A stretch of 64,000 nt of DNA from Pseudosporangium ferrugineum (GCF_003002065.1 NZ_PVZG01000001.1:1-64000), one strand, 5' to 3'; counted from the stretch's first letter, positions 41,347 through 49,896 are shown. Translations and numbers: made by a program. The notes: generated from the sequence alone by a model not told the origin.

Positions 41347-41429
41347 TGCCCCGCCTCGGCCGTGACCAGCGCCGCACCGTTGCCCTCCCCGCGAACGTCT
41401 CCGCGGTGTCCGGGGTGTCGTAGGCGCCC
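41347..41429. repeat. Two abutting fragments shared with other loci
   Basis: 41347-41373 (starts TGCCCCGCCTCGGCCG) is identical over 27 bases to 49284-49310 inside the lysine-aminomutase accessory ATPase gene. 41389-41429 is the inverted partner of 36947-36987 (40 of 41). The gap 41264-41663 contains no convincing gene; frames there are Arg/Pro-rich. Confidence 0.85.
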
Positions 41430-41663
41430 CAGCCATCACCGTCCGCGGCGCCGGCCAGTAACGCTTCGCTTTCCCGCGCGGAGCGCGGTGCACCGGTCAC
41501 CTTGCTCGCCCGGCCGGCCGTCGCCTCGCCCACGCTACGTCCGGGGCCGCGGATTCCGGCGCCGTCGTGGCCGGCCATCAGGTCGGCGGGCGACTCGACA
41601 TCGTACGCCGAAGAGCGCCGGTTCCCCGATGTTGTCGTACCCCGGCGATAGGCTCGGTCCCCG

Positions 41664-42914
41664 ATGGCAGACGACGACCTTTCCCCGACGCCGCGGCCCG
41701 TGCCGAAGCAGACGGTGCTGACCGTGACGATCCCCGACGAGACGCCGGGTTCCGAACCGGTGCCCGAGACGCGCCCGTGCGCGCACTGCGGACGCTCGGT
41801 GCCGCAGCGTGCCTCGGCGGGGCGGCCGTTCCGCTACTGCCGCGACAACGACGGGGAGTGCCAGCGGGCCTCGCGCAACGTGCGGATGCGGCACCGGGCG
41901 TCGCCGGGGCTGGCCGGGCAGGTGGCCCGCACGTGGGAGGTCGTCGACCGGCTGGACCAGCTCGTCGGCACGCTGAGCGAGGCCCTGCACGCCGAGATGT
42001 CGCCGGCCGGGGTCGAGCGGCGGATCGCCGAGGTTCGCGCGGAGACGTCCCGGCAGATCGCGGCCGCCCACACCGAGCGCGACGACGCACGCCGCGACGC
42101 CGACCGGGCCGCCGAGGCCACGGCGGTGGCGGTGCAGGAGGCCGCGGCCGCCCGCGCGGAACGCGACGACGCCCTGCACGCCGCCCAGGCCGCGCACCGG
42201 CTGGCGGAGTCCGCGTCCGCCGACGCGCGCCAGGCCACGGCGTCCCGCGACGAGGCGCAGGCCACAGCGACCGCGGCGGCGGCCCTGCGGGTCCAGGCCG
42301 AAGCGGATCGCGACGCGGTCCGGCGCCAGCTCGACGAGGCCCGCCGTGAGTCCGATTCCGTACGTCGTGAGCTCACCGAAGCCCGCCACGAGGCCGCGAC
42401 CACCGCCCGCGACCTCGACCGAGCCCTGGCCGGCGCGGCGGCAACCCGAGCCGAACGCGACGAGGCGCTGGCCACCCGCGACGCCGCCGTGGCCGCCAGT
42501 GACGCGGCCGCTCGGGAGCGCAACGCGGCCCACCGTGAGCGGGACGAGGCCCGCGCGCAGCGGGATGCGGCCGTCGCGGCCCGGGACGAGGCCCGGGCCC
42601 AGCGCGACGCCGCGGCCGCAGCCGGCGAGCAGGCCGTCGCCGAGCTCGCCCGCACGGTTCAGGAGTCGGCGGCGCTGCGGCGTACCGTCGAGGAGGCCCG
42701 CGCGGACGCCGAACGCGACCGGGCCGCGCTGGCCCGGGTGACCGCGGAGCTGGCGGCCGTGCGCGAGGCGGCGGAACGCGACGCCGAGCACCTGCGCCGG
42801 CGAGCGGAAGCGGCCCGCGCGGAGGGCGACGCCGCCCACGAACGGGTGGCGCAGCTGTCGGCCCAGGTCAGCGACCTGGCCTCGGCGCTGGCGTCGCTGG
42901 GGGCCGGCCGATGA
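41664..42914 (+). CDS. Coiled-coil protein with N-terminal zinc-binding motif
   Basis: 416 residues. A Cys cluster CAHCGRSVPQ...FRYCRDNDGEC at about 39-66 suggests a zinc finger. From about 90 to 405 the protein is one very long Ala/Glu/Arg/Asp-rich coiled coil with repeats of the type ARAERDDA and RAQRDAAVAARDEA. It recalls actinobacterial cytoskeletal or KfrA-like DNA-associated coiled-coil proteins; no exact family recognised. The stop overlaps the next frame (ATGA). Confidence 0.75.
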   Translation: MADDDLSPTPRPVPKQTVLTVTIPDETPGSEPVPETRPCAHCGRSVPQRASAGRPFRYCRDNDGECQRASRNVRMRHRASPGLAGQVARTWEVVDRLDQLVGTLSEALHAEMSPAGVERRIAEVRAETSRQIAAAHTERDDARRDADRAAEATAVAVQEAAAARAERDDALHAAQAAHRLAESASADARQATASRDEAQATATAAAALRVQAEADRDAVRRQLDEARRESDSVRRELTEARHEAATTARDLDRALAGAAATRAERDEALATRDAAVAASDAAARERNAAHRERDEARAQRDAAVAARDEARAQRDAAAAAGEQAVAELARTVQESAALRRTVEEARADAERDRAALARVTAELAAVREAAERDAEHLRRRAEAARAEGDAAHERVAQLSAQVSDLASALASLGAGR

Positions 42915-43277
42915 CACCGCCCGCCGACCTGCCGAACCCGTCGGTGAGCACGCTGGCCGTGCCCGCGACTGCCCGGGACCTTCACACGGCCACCGGCGGC
43001 TGGGTCTCCGGCAGCGTGGACGCGCCGCCGAGCGGATCAGGTAGCGAGGGTGTGCCGCCGAGCGGATCAGGTGATGAGGACGCACCGCCGAGCGGATGGT
43101 GGTGAGGGTGTGCCGCCGAGCCGATCCGGTGGTGAGGACGGGGCAACCGGGCCTGCGCGGAGGATCGGGGGCGCCACGCCCGGCCCGGCTCCTTTGCCCG
43201 ACGTCTTTTGCCCCGAACTCTTCCGCCCCGACGTGGACGGGACCGCGAAGCAATTCGTCGCCCGGAGCGTCGCGTGA
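42911..43277 (+). pseudogene. Repeat protein frameshifted within its tandem repeats
   Basis: ATG 42911 overlaps the coiled-coil stop. The frame reads into 10-residue repeats PPSGSGSEGV, PPSGSGDEDA, then PPSGWW and TGA at 43103-43105. Repeat unit 3 is 28 bp instead of 30 (CA missing). Restoring those two bases continues PPSGSGGEGV, PPSRSGGEDG and then LPDVFCPELFRPDVDGTAKQF to TGA 43275-43277, a sensible C-terminus. So either a broken gene or a slippage-switchable one. About 122 residues if restored. Confidence 0.6.
43025..43140. repeat. 28/30-bp tandem repeat, four copies
   Basis: Units 43025-43054 and 43055-43084 (30 bp) and 43085-43112 and 43113-43140 (28 bp). All begin CCGCCGAGC and include GATCAGGT/GATGGT variants with GAGG. 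The two lengths put the two halves of the gene in different frames. Confidence 0.9.
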
Positions 43278-43750
43278 GGCCCCCGCGGACGACGGGCTGG
43301 TTGCGGGTTGCGAGGGTGGCCGGCTCGGTGTCGGGGCTGGGCCCGCGGTCGTGCCTGCGCTGTCCCGCGCGGAGCGCGGCGGCGCGCCGGCGAGGCGCCG
43401 TGTGGCAGCGAGTGGGCTGCGCGGCAGCGGGGTGGGTCGCGGTGGCCGGTGGGTCACGGCGGAGGGTGGATTACGGCGGAGGGTGGCTCGCGGTGGCCGG
43501 TGGCTCGCGGCGGGGTGGGTCGCGTGATCGCGGAGGCGTGCGCGGATCTGGATGGGCGGGCTTGGGCATGGCTGGCTGGCCCCTGTGATCGCCGAGGCCT
43601 GTGCGGGCCTGCCAACGGGCGGCGGGGCTCGGGTTGCGGCGTGGCGGGGCTCGGGCAGACTGGTGGGTGGGGTGCCGGGCCGGGTGGGGCTGGTGCTATC
43701 CGACCGAGTGACCGACATCGCACTATCCGTAGATCGCGCAATATCCCGTA
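43278..43750. other. Repetitive GC-rich intergenic DNA without a supported gene
   Basis: Dominated by GGTGGG, GCGGAGGGTGG and GGTGGCCGGTGG runs between about 43430 and 43530, and by a direct repeat GTGATCGC(G/C)GAGGC at about 43524 and 43587. Open frames exist but are low-complexity and lack ribosome sites. From about 43700 base composition falls toward a normal promoter region for rbpA. Confidence 0.6.
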
Positions 43751-43770
43751 AAGTGGACCAAGGTCCACTT
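43751..43770. promoter_or_regulatory. Perfect 20-bp palindrome upstream of rbpA
   Basis: AAGTGGACC-AA-GGTCCACTT: 9-bp arms around two bases. It lies 150 bases upstream of rbpA and 84 bases upstream of the sigma-R-type promoter. Likely an operator; the regulator is unknown. Confidence 0.6.
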
Positions 43771-43853
43771 CAGGACAGGGCTGAGTCGGCCGATAGGGGA
43801 CACTGCCGGTTACGCTCGGAGCGTTAACACCGTCGACACACGGCGGTCGCCCA

Positions 43854-43879
43854 GGAATCCCGCGACCGCCCCTTTCGTT
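43854..43879 (+). promoter_or_regulatory. Sigma-R-type (SigR/SigH) stress promoter of rbpA
   Basis: GGAAT at 43854-43858, exactly 18 bases, GTT at 43877-43879. The sigma-R consensus is GGAAT-N18/19-GTT, and in Streptomyces rbpA is a known sigma-R target. The rbpA ATG is 43 bases downstream. A second vegetative-type start with TACGCT near 43812 is possible. Confidence 0.75.
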
Positions 43880-43921
43880 ATACCAACGCAAGTAGCACCA
43901 CGAGCGAGGGGAAAGCCGATC

Positions 43922-44260
43922 ATGGGCGAACGCATGCTGCGCGGCAGCCGACTTGGCGCAGTCAGCTACGAGTCGGACCGCAACACGGAACTGGCGCCCC
44001 GGCAGACCCGCGAATACCTGTGCGTGAAGGGTCACCAGTTCGAGGTGCCGTTCGCCGTCGACGCCGAGGTGCCGATCACCTGGGAGTGCAAGTTCGACGG
44101 CAGCGTCGCGCGACTGGTCGACGGCAACGAGCCGGAGCAGAAGAAGGCGAAGCCGCCGCGTACCCACTGGGACATGCTGCTGGAGCGGCGCTCGATCTCG
44201 GAGCTGGAGGACATCCTCAACGAACGGCTCCAGGAGGTCCGCACCCGCCGCGGTCGCTGA
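43922..44260 (+). CDS. rbpA: RNA polymerase-binding protein RbpA
   Basis: 112 residues. Core segments LRGSRLGAVSYESDRNTE, RQTREYLCVKGHQFEVPF, ITWECKFDGSVARLVDG and the C-terminal sigma-binding helix THWDMLLERRSISELEDIL are all diagnostic. RbpA binds RNA polymerase and the principal sigma factor and stabilises the open complex; it is confined to Actinomycetota. The conserved Cys pair of the core domain is present. GAGGGGA precedes ATG 43922. Confidence 0.97.
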   Translation: MGERMLRGSRLGAVSYESDRNTELAPRQTREYLCVKGHQFEVPFAVDAEVPITWECKFDGSVARLVDGNEPEQKKAKPPRTHWDMLLERRSISELEDILNERLQEVRTRRGR

Positions 44261-44263
44261 CCG

Positions 44264-44373
44264 GCACAGCACCGATCATCGCCGTTCCGCCGACGAGGGC
44301 GGGACGGCGATCTGCTGTGCGCACCCTGCGACACCACCGGAAGCCGCGGAGCCTCGGGGCCCCGCGGCTTCCG
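44264..44373. terminator. Two hairpins downstream of rbpA
   Basis: First hairpin: outer stem GCACAGCA/TGCTGTGC (44264-44271 with 44313-44320) and an inner CGCCGTTCCGCC-type stem with GGCGGGACGGCG. Second: CGGAAGCCGCGG (44338-44349) with CCGCGGCTTCCG (44362-44373), 12 bp perfect. Neither has a T run. They lie between the convergent rbpA and fxsA genes and may end both. The rest to 44654 shows no gene. Confidence 0.65.
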
Positions 44374-44654
44374 CACACCAGCCCGCCGGCGCCGGCGACG
44401 CCGACCGTAAAGCGGCACGTAGGCCACGTAGGCAAGGTCACCGCGAGTCCGAGCGAGCGCCGATCGCCGCCTTCCCCGGCCCCCGGCGGGTTCCGGGTCT
44501 CCGCAGGGAGGAACTCGCTCCGCTCGGTCCGGGCGCCTCTCCGCCGAAGCGCGCCACCCGGCCGCCGAGGGTGGCCGGAGTCAGCGCCCCGCACCGGGCC
44601 ACGGGCGCCGCCCAGCACGATCACATTCGGTCGCGCGGGGGCGGCCGGCGCGGG

Positions 44655-45185
44655 TCAGCGGACGATCTCGCCCTCGACGACCTCGCCCGTGACGATCGGG
44701 CCCGGCGGGACCTCGCCGGCGGGGGTGCGGGTCGCCGTGGGTGGTTCGTCGACCGGGTCGGATTGGCGTACGCGGACGTATCTGGGGCCGAACAGGTCGC
44801 CGGCCACCGCTGACGAGACGCGGCGTTCGGTGAAGCGTTCCACGCCGTGGCGGGCCAGGGTGCGGCCCGGCGGGACGACCAGCAGCAGGCCCGCCAGCGC
44901 CGACACGAAGCCGGGGACCGCGAGCAGCAGCGCGCCGAGCAGGCCGACCAGCGAGTTGCTCACCTGGCTGCCCGGGGGGCGTCCCGCCTCGGCGGCGGTG
45001 CGGAAGGCCCGCCAGCCCCGGATGCCTTCGCGGCGCAGCAGGGCCAGGCCGGCGATGCTGGACACCGCGATGAGCAGGACCGCCCAGCCGGCGCCGAGCG
45101 CGTGCGCGACCGCGACGAACGCGGCGATCTCGGCGACCGCGAGCAGCAGCAGCCCCACCGGTAGCAGAGCCAGGCCTCGACGCAT
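44655..45185 (-). CDS. fxsA: FxsA-family membrane protein
   Basis: 176 residues from ATG 45183-45185. Three to four hydrophobic segments with the family patterns LLPVGLLLLAVAEIAAFVAV, LRREGIRGWRAFRTA and LLGALLLAVPGFVSALAGLLLVVPPGR. FxsA in E. coli affects F exclusion of phage T7; the wider role is unknown. The C-terminal 50 residues are a soluble Pro/Thr-rich tail. It follows ppm1 on the same strand by 67 bases. Confidence 0.85.
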   Translation of the reverse strand: MRRGLALLPVGLLLLAVAEIAAFVAVAHALGAGWAVLLIAVSSIAGLALLRREGIRGWRAFRTAAEAGRPPGSQVSNSLVGLLGALLLAVPGFVSALAGLLLVVPPGRTLARHGVERFTERRVSSAVAGDLFGPRYVRVRQSDPVDEPPTATRTPAGEVPPGPIVTGEVVEGEIVR

Positions 45186-45252
45186 TCCCCTCACCCTCCC
45201 GAAGGACACTCTCCCGCAGGAGACTCGTCCAGCATGACACGGGCGTGCGCGG

Positions 45253-46062
45253 TCACGGCCAGGTCGAGGGCTGCTTCGGCTTGCGGCCGAGCCTGTTCAG
45301 CAGGGCCTCCTTGCGGGCCGTCGCCCCCCACACAGTGACCCTGAGCAGCTGTTCCTTGAAGATGTTGCCGCTCATCTTGCTGACGCCGTGTTCGCGCTCG
45401 GTGAACGTGATCGGCACCTCAGCCATCCGGAAACCGCGCTTGTACGTGCGCCAGGCCAGCTCCACCTGGAACGAGTAGCCCTGCGACGCCACGGTCGACA
45501 CGTCGATCGCGTCGAGGACCGGCATCCGGTACGCCCGGTAGCCGCCGGTGGCGTCCTTGAACGGCATGCCCAGCGCCATGCGGATGTAGATGTTGCCGCC
45601 GCGCGAGAGCAGCAGCCGGTGGATCGGCCAGTTGTGCACGCTGCCGCCGGGGATGTAGCGGGTGCCGAGCACGGCGTCGGTGTCGCGCAGCGCGTCGAGC
45701 AGCTTCGGCAGCTCCTCCGGGGCGTGCGAGCCGTCCGCGTCCATCTCCACGACCGCGTCGTAGCCCTTGTCCTTGGCCCACGCGAAGCCGGCCACGTACG
45801 CGGCGCCGAGGCCTTCCTTGCCGGCGCGGTGCAGCACGAAGACGTGGTCGTCGGCGGCGGAGATCTCGTCGGCGATGGCGCCGGTGCCGTCGGGCGAGTT
45901 GTCGTCGGCGACGAGGATGTCCACGGACGGGACGGCGCGGCGGACCCGGTCGGTGATCAGCCGTACGTTGTCCGCCTCGTTGTAGGTGGGGATGACCACG
46001 AGCACGCGGCCGACCCCCGGGTATCCCTCCGAGCCCGCTGCCGTCGGGTTCGCGTCGCTCAC
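45253..46062 (-). CDS. ppm1: Polyprenol monophosphomannose synthase (GT2)
   Basis: 269 residues from GTG 46060-46062, which overlaps the lnt stop. GT2 signatures: VLVVIPTYNEADN, ILVADDNSPDGTG, the DxD-like MDADGSH, GTRYIPGG and DATGGYRAYR. The enzyme transfers mannose from GDP-mannose to polyprenyl phosphate; the product feeds lipoglycan synthesis and protein O-mannosylation. In Mycobacterium tuberculosis this domain is fused to Lnt; here they are adjacent, coupled genes. Confidence 0.92.
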   Translation of the reverse strand: MSDANPTAAGSEGYPGVGRVLVVIPTYNEADNVRLITDRVRRAVPSVDILVADDNSPDGTGAIADEISAADDHVFVLHRAGKEGLGAAYVAGFAWAKDKGYDAVVEMDADGSHAPEELPKLLDALRDTDAVLGTRYIPGGSVHNWPIHRLLLSRGGNIYIRMALGMPFKDATGGYRAYRMPVLDAIDVSTVASQGYSFQVELAWRTYKRGFRMAEVPITFTEREHGVSKMSGNIFKEQLLRVTVWGATARKEALLNRLGRKPKQPSTWP

Positions 46063-47687
46063 CGTTCCTCCGTCGTTCGCTCTGCGGCGCTGTCGTCGCC
46101 GCCCCGCCGCCTGCGTCGCAGCGGTGCCGCCGCGGCCAGGGCGAGCAGGGCCAGCGCGACCGCCGCGACCTCCGGCCAATGTCCCAGACGAGTGGCCAGC
46201 GTACGCGGTCCCCCGACGTGCATGTCATGCAGGACCACAGCGTCCACATTGAAGCCGGTCGCCCCGTGGACCCGCCCGTCGGTACCGGCGAAAGCGGACA
46301 CCCCGACGGTGGACACCATGAGCGCGTCGCGGCCGTGCTCGACGGCGCGCAGCCGTACCATCGCGAGTTGCTGGCGTGCCTCGGCCTCGTTGAACGTGGC
46401 GTTGTTCGTCTGCACGGCGAGGATCTGCGCCCCGCCGGTGACAGTGTCGCGCACGATCCCGTCGTACGCGACCTCGAAGCAGATGACGTCGCCGACGGTC
46501 GCCGCGGGGGTGCGCACCACCCCCGGGTGGTCACCGGCGACCATGTTCTGCACGAGGTCGACCTTGTCGGACACGAGCCGCGCGATCGGGCGCAACGGCA
46601 TGTACTCCGCGAACGGTACGGGGTGCCGCTTCACGTACACCTGGTCGAGGTCCGGTCCGGTCACCGGCATCCACAGGATGCCGGCGTTGCGGATCTCGCC
46701 GGGCACGTCGCCGCGCAGGACGGTCCCGACCAGGATCGGTACGCCGATGGCGCTCGCCGCCGCGGCGATCTGCTGGGCGGCGTCCTGGTTGCGCAGCGGG
46801 TCGATGTCGCTGGAGTTCTCCGGCCAGATGACCAGCTGCGGCTGCGGCTTGCGGCCCGCGCGTACGTCCTCGGCCAGCCTCTCGGTGGCCCGCACGTGGT
46901 TGAGCAGCACCGCGGCGCGCTGCGCGTTGAAGTCCAGGCCGAGGCGCGGCACGTTGCCCTGCACGACGGCGACGGTGGTGGTGGCCGGTGCGGGCCGGGC
47001 CGTCGGCACGAACGCCGGGCCGGCGACCAGGGCGGCCAGTACCACCGCGAACCCGGCGGCCGGCAACCACGTGCGCGGCCGCCAGCTGCGCCAGGCCAGC
47101 GCGACCAGCGCGCCTCCGGCCGCGGCGACCGCGAACGTCACCAGCGGCGCCCCGCCGGCCACGGCCAGCCGCAGCGCCGGCGCGTCGTCCTGGGCGAACG
47201 CGAGCCGCCCCCACGGGAACCCGCCGAACGGCGCCCGGTCGCGCAGCGCCTCCTGCGTCACCCACAGCAGCCCGGTGAGCAGCGGCCACGCCGCCCGGAA
47301 CCGGTCGGTCAGCGGCGACAGCCAGGCCGCGGCAATGCCCAGCAGCGCCAGGTAGCCGGCCTGCGCGAAGGACAGCAGCATCCACGGCAGCCAGCCCGCG
47401 GCGATGCGGGTCCAGTCGAGCAGCGGCACGAACAGCACCAGCCCGGCGATCAGGCCGACGCCGAACCCGCCGCGCAGCCGCCGCCGGTGCGTCGCCGCGG
47501 CCAGCAGCGCCACGCAGACCGGCGCCAGCCACCACAGCCCGTACGGGGGGAACGACAGCAGCAGGCCCGCGCCCGAGATCAGCGCGAGCACGACGGACAC
47601 CCACCGGGGCAGCGGCCGGACGCCGGCCGGGCCCGGGGCCGCGGCGCCCGCCGGCGCGGGTGTCGGCTGAACCGTCATCAGATCCAC
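46059..47687 (-). CDS. lnt: Apolipoprotein N-acyltransferase
   Basis: 542 residues, GTG 47687 or ATG 47678. Eight or so transmembrane helices in the first 200 residues and near the end, with a nitrilase-like periplasmic domain between. The catalytic triad is visible: Glu in VIWPENSS (about 290), Lys in VKRHPVPFAEY (about 352) and Cys in VICFEVAYD (about 402). Lnt adds the third acyl chain to lipoproteins, of which this window encodes at least three. Coupled to ppm1. Confidence 0.92.
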   Translation of the reverse strand: MDLMTVQPTPAPAGAAAPGPAGVRPLPRWVSVVLALISGAGLLLSFPPYGLWWLAPVCVALLAAATHRRRLRGGFGVGLIAGLVLFVPLLDWTRIAAGWLPWMLLSFAQAGYLALLGIAAAWLSPLTDRFRAAWPLLTGLLWVTQEALRDRAPFGGFPWGRLAFAQDDAPALRLAVAGGAPLVTFAVAAAGGALVALAWRSWRPRTWLPAAGFAVVLAALVAGPAFVPTARPAPATTTVAVVQGNVPRLGLDFNAQRAAVLLNHVRATERLAEDVRAGRKPQPQLVIWPENSSDIDPLRNQDAAQQIAAAASAIGVPILVGTVLRGDVPGEIRNAGILWMPVTGPDLDQVYVKRHPVPFAEYMPLRPIARLVSDKVDLVQNMVAGDHPGVVRTPAATVGDVICFEVAYDGIVRDTVTGGAQILAVQTNNATFNEAEARQQLAMVRLRAVEHGRDALMVSTVGVSAFAGTDGRVHGATGFNVDAVVLHDMHVGGPRTLATRLGHWPEVAAVALALLALAAAAPLRRRRRGGDDSAAERTTEER

Positions 47688-48144
47688 CCGCGGAAGGCTA
47701 CCTGCCAGGGATCACGGAACCGTCGCGCCCGGGCAGCGGGCACGGCGGGCGGGAAAGGAAAGGGAATCGGGGCGCGGCCCGCAGACCACGCCCCGATTGC
47801 TCCCAGAGATCTTCTTCCGGGCCGGTGCGCCGGAACGATGTAGCGGGACCTTCGGACCGACCCGCCACGGGCTGGCTGCCCGCGTCACGCCGTTGTCTAC
47901 TGGCCCGTTCCACCCCCGACCCGCACCGGAAAGACGCGGCAGGTCCGCGCCGCCCCGCCGACCCCCACCCCCTGGACCTGGCGTACGCGTGAGGTTCGGG
48001 TCTTGCCGCGTGGCCAGTGGGCGAAGGAACGAAGCGAACAACAACCGCTACCCGGAAAAGGACCCGTCGACGGTACGTCGCACCCCCGGCGCCTTGTCAA
48101 CCGGGTCACCCGTACCCGGGCGTGTCGCGTTCCTCGGCGTGTCT
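47688..48144. other. Intergenic region upstream of lnt, no gene supported
   Basis: Contains an inverted repeat AATCGGGGCG (47765-47774) with CGCCCCGATT (47789-47798), loop 14, which could be a regulatory hairpin or terminator in the lnt upstream region. Frames here are Arg/Pro-rich and lack ribosome sites. No RNA gene recognised. Confidence 0.5.
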
Positions 48145-48259
48145 CGCCGCAAGCCGAGGCCAAGGTCCGCCGCAAGCCGAGGCCAAGGTCCGCCGCAAGC
48201 CGAGGCCAAGGTCCGCCGCAAGCCGAGGCCGAGGAACGCCGGAAGCCGAGGCCGAGGTC
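48145..48259. repeat. 23-bp tandem repeat, five copies, abutting a stop codon
   Basis: Exactly five 23-bp units (48145, 48168, 48191, 48214, 48237); the first three are identical (CGCCGCAAGCCGAGGCCAAG plus GTC), the last two differ by a few bases. The array ends at 48259 and the TGA of the minus-strand accessory ATPase gene is at 48260-48262. Confidence 0.95.
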
Positions 48260-49534
48260 TCAGGACAGGGCCAGGCTGTTCACCAGCGCCGCCGCCGCCC
48301 GCGGATGATCTTCGGCGAGCATACCCGCCGCGGCCAGCACATACGCGGTGTCGACCACCCGGCGCACCGTCCGCGGCGCCGCCCAGCCTCCCGCGGTGTC
48401 ACCGAGAACGGCGTCGAGAACCGCCGGCCCGCCGCCGTGGCGCAGCACCCCGCCGGAGCCGACCACGAGCCGCACGTCGCGCAGATCGCGCCCGCCCGTC
48501 CGCGGCAACCCCGGCCCCGGCGAATGCCCCCGGGCGTGGCGCCGCAGCGCGATCATCGCCGCCGACGCCGCCAGGTCCCGGTCCGTCGCCGCGTCGTACG
48601 GCCGCCCGCCCGTGATGTCCGGCACCGGCAGCTTCTCCGCGGCGGCCGCCGCCACCACCCCCGGCGCGCCGACCCCCACACCCAGGTCACCCTCGACGGT
48701 GCGGGACCGCCACAACGTGCCCGCCACGTCACGCTGCGGGCCGTGCGACAGCTCCGCGTCCGGCACCAGCGCCGAGTACACGTCCGTCGTCGCCCCGCCC
48801 ACGTCCACCACCAGCACCCCCGCCGCGGACTCGTCGGCCAGCAGCGACACCCCCGCCAGCACCGCGTCCGGGGTCGCGCACCGCACCAGCGACGCGAACC
48901 GCCCGCCCCTCGACAGCCGCTTGCCGCCGATCACGTGCCGCAGGAACACCTCCCGGATCGCCGCGCGCGCCGGACCCGGATCCAGCACCCCGATGCGCGG
49001 CAGCACATTTCCGGCCACGGTCACCGGCACCCCCCGATCGGTCAGCACCCGCGCGACGTCCGGGGCCGCCGCCGCGTTCCCCGCGACCACCACCGGCACC
49101 CGCAGCCGCGACGTCGCCAACCGGCCCGCGTTGTGCCGCACCGTCGCCTCGTCACCGCCGTCGGTGCCGCCGACCAGCAGGATCACATCCGGACGCGCCG
49201 CCCGCAGCGCCGCCACCGCCCGCCCGTCCAGCGGGCCCGCCGCCACGTGCACCACCTGCGCCCCCGCCGACAGGCCCACCCGGTGCCCCGCCTCGGCCGT
49301 GACCAGCGCCTCGTACCCGACCACCGCCAGCCGCAGGCCGCCGCCCGCCGACGAGCACACGTACAGGTGATCACCGCCGCCGGCCGCCGCGACCGCCTCG
49401 TCGAGACCGGTCAGCACCTCCGCATCCGACGTCGTGGGGACCTCCGCGCGGCCCGTCACCCGCCCGTCGCCGAGCTCCACCCGCAGGGCCTTCGTGTACG
49501 TGGACCCGACGTCGACGCAGACGGCCGCGCTCAT
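48260..49534 (-). CDS. GlmL/MutL-type ATPase, lysine aminomutase reactivase component
   Basis: 424 residues from ATG 49532-49534. ASKHA-type (actin/Hsp70-like) ATPase motifs: VCVDVGSTYTKAL at the N-terminus (phosphate 1), VVDVGGATTDVYS (phosphate 2) and VVGSGGVLRHG (adenosine). This is the GlmL/MutL family associated with B12-dependent aminomutases; in lysine fermenters the homologue is called KamC (or KamB, naming varies). It would swap damaged cobalamin out of KamDE. Last gene of the operon, coupled to kal by ATGA. Confidence 0.82.
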   Translation of the reverse strand: MSAAVCVDVGSTYTKALRVELGDGRVTGRAEVPTTSDAEVLTGLDEAVAAAGGGDHLYVCSSAGGGLRLAVVGYEALVTAEAGHRVGLSAGAQVVHVAAGPLDGRAVAALRAARPDVILLVGGTDGGDEATVRHNAGRLATSRLRVPVVVAGNAAAAPDVARVLTDRGVPVTVAGNVLPRIGVLDPGPARAAIREVFLRHVIGGKRLSRGGRFASLVRCATPDAVLAGVSLLADESAAGVLVVDVGGATTDVYSALVPDAELSHGPQRDVAGTLWRSRTVEGDLGVGVGAPGVVAAAAAEKLPVPDITGGRPYDAATDRDLAASAAMIALRRHARGHSPGPGLPRTGGRDLRDVRLVVGSGGVLRHGGGPAVLDAVLGDTAGGWAAPRTVRRVVDTAYVLAAAGMLAEDHPRAAAALVNSLALS

Positions 49535-49896
49535 GCCTTCGCGGGGACGACAACCGTGCCCGTCGCGGTCACCGCCACGATCGGCGCGTCCAGAACGGAA
49601 GCCGCCGAACCGCCCGTGCCCCGGCACACCACCGTCGACGTGAACGCGATCTTCCGCGAGCGGGTGCCCATCTTCACCACCGTCGCGGTCACCTCGAGCA
49701 CGTCGCCGGCCTGCACCGGCGCCTTGAACTGCACGTCGTCGTAGGAGGCGAACAGGCCCTCGTCGCCGTCCAGCCGGATGCACACCTCCGTGGCCACGTC
49801 CCCGAACAACCCCAGCGAGTACGCCCCGTCGACCAGATTCCCCGCGTAATGCGCGTGCGAGTACGGCACGTAGCGGCGGTGCGTGACAGTGATCAT
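49531..49896 (-). CDS. kal: 3-aminobutyryl-CoA ammonia-lyase
   Basis: 121 residues, hotdog fold: TVTHRRYVPYSHAHYAGNLVDGAYSLGLFGDVATE and VQAGDVLEVTATVVKMGTRSRKI. This short thioesterase-like protein between kamE and the accessory ATPase fits Kal of the lysine fermentation pathway, which removes ammonia from L-3-aminobutyryl-CoA to give crotonyl-CoA. Overlaps both neighbours by four bases. Confidence 0.85.
   Translation of the reverse strand: MITVTHRRYVPYSHAHYAGNLVDGAYSLGLFGDVATEVCIRLDGDEGLFASYDDVQFKAPVQAGDVLEVTATVVKMGTRSRKIAFTSTVVCRGTGGSAASVLDAPIVAVTATGTVVVPAKA

Noticed and set aside
48145-48259. CRISPR array
   Set aside because: The 23-bp units are directly adjacent with no spacers; no cas genes are present in the window.
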